Shown here piece by piece: positions 7,358-8,190 of a stretch of 8,190 nucleotides of DNA. Position 1 is the stretch's first letter; every line of letters begins with the position of its first letter. The stretch spans positions 19,805-27,994 of the forward strand of contig DAAI01000004.1 in the NCBI GenBank assembly GCA_001701105.1, given 5' to 3'. Under the pieces are notes generated by a model. That model was not told the DNA's origin. It saw only the letters and a program-made list of their open reading frames with translations, and ran no database searches. Position numbers and translations under genes: made by a program. This DNA is from Bacteroidales bacterium GP1. GTDB taxonomy: Bacteria > Bacteroidota > Bacteroidia > Bacteroidales > Muribaculaceae.

Positions 7358-8131
7358 TTATAATTTGCTGGTTTTTGATCCTTTGGCCCCCTTCATTCCC
7401 CCGCCCAAGGCAAATATGTTGCTGTCATAGCTGAAGGTCTTGCGCTCGGCAAGGCGCTTGCGCTTTAAGGCTAATTGAATCAGCCTATCGGTCAGCTGTT
7501 CGAAGGTTATCCCTGTGGCCTCCCACAAATAGAATGACAAGGAGCCGGGGATAGTATTTATTTCATTCACATATATCTTTCCGTCGGCTTCATCTATCAT
7601 CACGTCTATTCGGCTCACGCCGTGACACGAAAGCACGCGGAATGTCTCGGCGGCAATACGCCTGATTTCCTCGCTCACGCTCTCAGGCAGATCGGCAGGG
7701 ATGCGCTTCTTGCTGGCCTGCATTCCGGCAGTGGTCTTCGTTCCCCCCATATATTTGTCCTCGTAGCTCAAGAAATCACCACTCTTCACCGGCTCCTCGC
7801 ATACCGAACTCTGATGCTCATCCGCATCGCCCAATACGGAGCAGTTTATCTCCTTAAGCTGTTCGATCATATGTTCTACTATAATGCGCTGGGAAAACTT
7901 TGTGGCGTTGTCGATGGCATGACGAAGCTCCCCACGGTCGGCGGCTTTGCTGATGCCGACACTCGAACCGAGATTGGCCGGCTTGACTATCACCGGATAC
8001 CCGAGGCTATTCTCTATCCGGTCGAGCCATTTATCATGGTCGGTCTGCCATTGATGGTCGGTGAACCATACATAGTCCACCACTGGAATCCCCTCTGCCC
8101 GGAGAATCATCTTCATGGTAATCTTATCCAT
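7358..8131 (-). CDS. ddl: D-alanine--D-alanine ligase, C-terminal part; N-terminal lobe not in frame
   Basis: The family joins two D-alanines with ATP to give the dipeptide used in UDP-MurNAc-pentapeptide, in the cytoplasm. The open frame from the Met at 8131 gives 257 residues, against about 350-370 for full enzymes, so roughly the first 100 residues are missing. What remains is the central and C-terminal ATP-grasp part: YPVIVKPANLGSSVGISK (45-62), an omega-loop-like SYEDKY (122-127), RID with metal ligand D176, and NEINTIPG (189-196). The Lys-Tyr of the loop fits a D-Ala acceptor rather than the D-lactate VanA type. The overall pattern resembles Ddl proteins I know from Clostridia more than the main Bacteroides Ddl. 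The Met at 8131 is the internal Met of the conserved GMDK motif, not a normal start: homology continues upstream to an in-frame TAG at 8170-8168. It is therefore a pseudogene, a product of sequence error near an end, or an N-terminally truncated protein unlikely to work alone. The tail is Gly/Lys-rich (GGGMKGAKGSK). Confidence 0.8.
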   Translation of the reverse strand: MDKITMKMILRAEGIPVVDYVWFTDHQWQTDHDKWLDRIENSLGYPVIVKPANLGSSVGISKAADRGELRHAIDNATKFSQRIIVEHMIEQLKEINCSVLGDADEHQSSVCEEPVKSGDFLSYEDKYMGGTKTTAGMQASKKRIPADLPESVSEEIRRIAAETFRVLSCHGVSRIDVMIDEADGKIYVNEINTIPGSLSFYLWEATGITFEQLTDRLIQLALKRKRLAERKTFSYDSNIFALGGGMKGAKGSKTSKL

Positions 8132-8190
8132 GCCATTTGCCGAGGAGAGAGTGTTGCATCCGGCAATCTAAGGAAGGGAGATGGTACACA
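8132..8190 (-). pseudogene. ddl: Upstream coding remnant of the ligase, broken by an in-frame TAG
   Basis: Reading the minus strand in the frame of the ligase, the codons before the Met at 8131 give IAGCNTLSSANG, which continues the Ddl motif PYxGC-x-x-LSSA-x-GMDK. Directly before the Ile codon stands TAG (8170-8168), and before that the frame reads CTISLP to the window edge. Aligned by eye to the usual LPYxGC, the frame is right on both sides of the stop but about one codon too long. Removing GAT from CTTCCTTAGATTGCC would restore CTT CCT TAT GCC (LPYA). This suggests a three-base insertion or local error rather than a frameshift. The rest of the N-terminal lobe would lie outside the window. 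Confidence 0.55.

Overview
The window looks like ordinary chromosomal DNA from a member of the Bacteroidales, probably a gut bacterium. Muribaculaceae would be my guess at family level, but that is only an impression. The order-level call rests on four things: a lipoprotein with the DUF4296 pattern that I know only from Bacteroidetes, an IleRS of the long type with a PGIHH signature as I remember it from Bacteroides, a bacterial GlnRS of the Bacteroides kind, and translation starts with A-rich leaders but mostly no Shine-Dalgarno sequence.

Layout. Positions 1-304 are a non-coding leader, with a possible minus-strand gene start at the very left edge. A 35-codon small ORF (305-412, +) lies just before glnS (455-2170, +), the glutaminyl-tRNA synthetase. 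A strong intrinsic terminator (2202-2231) closes glnS. The rest is one tightly packed minus-strand cluster converging on glnS. In transcription order it reads: a D-alanine--D-alanine ligase (7358-8131, reading in from the right edge), ileS (3770-7342), lspA (3082-3768) and a DUF4296-type lipoprotein (2280-3095). The gaps are 15 bp and 1 bp, followed by a 14-bp overlap, so these four are very probably one operon.

How the genes fit together. glnS and ileS charge tRNAs. Ddl makes the D-Ala-D-Ala dipeptide for peptidoglycan. LspA removes signal peptides from prolipoproteins, and the gene overlapping its 3' end encodes a protein that is itself a predicted LspA substrate.

I did not find a new defence system, mobile element, CRISPR array, rRNA or tRNA. 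The points most worth a second look are the in-frame TAG that cuts the ligase off from its N-terminal lobe at the right edge, the small ORF ahead of glnS, the swapped GxHH active-site motif of IleRS, and the absence of the DksA/TraR gene that I expect between ileS and lspA in Bacteroides relatives.
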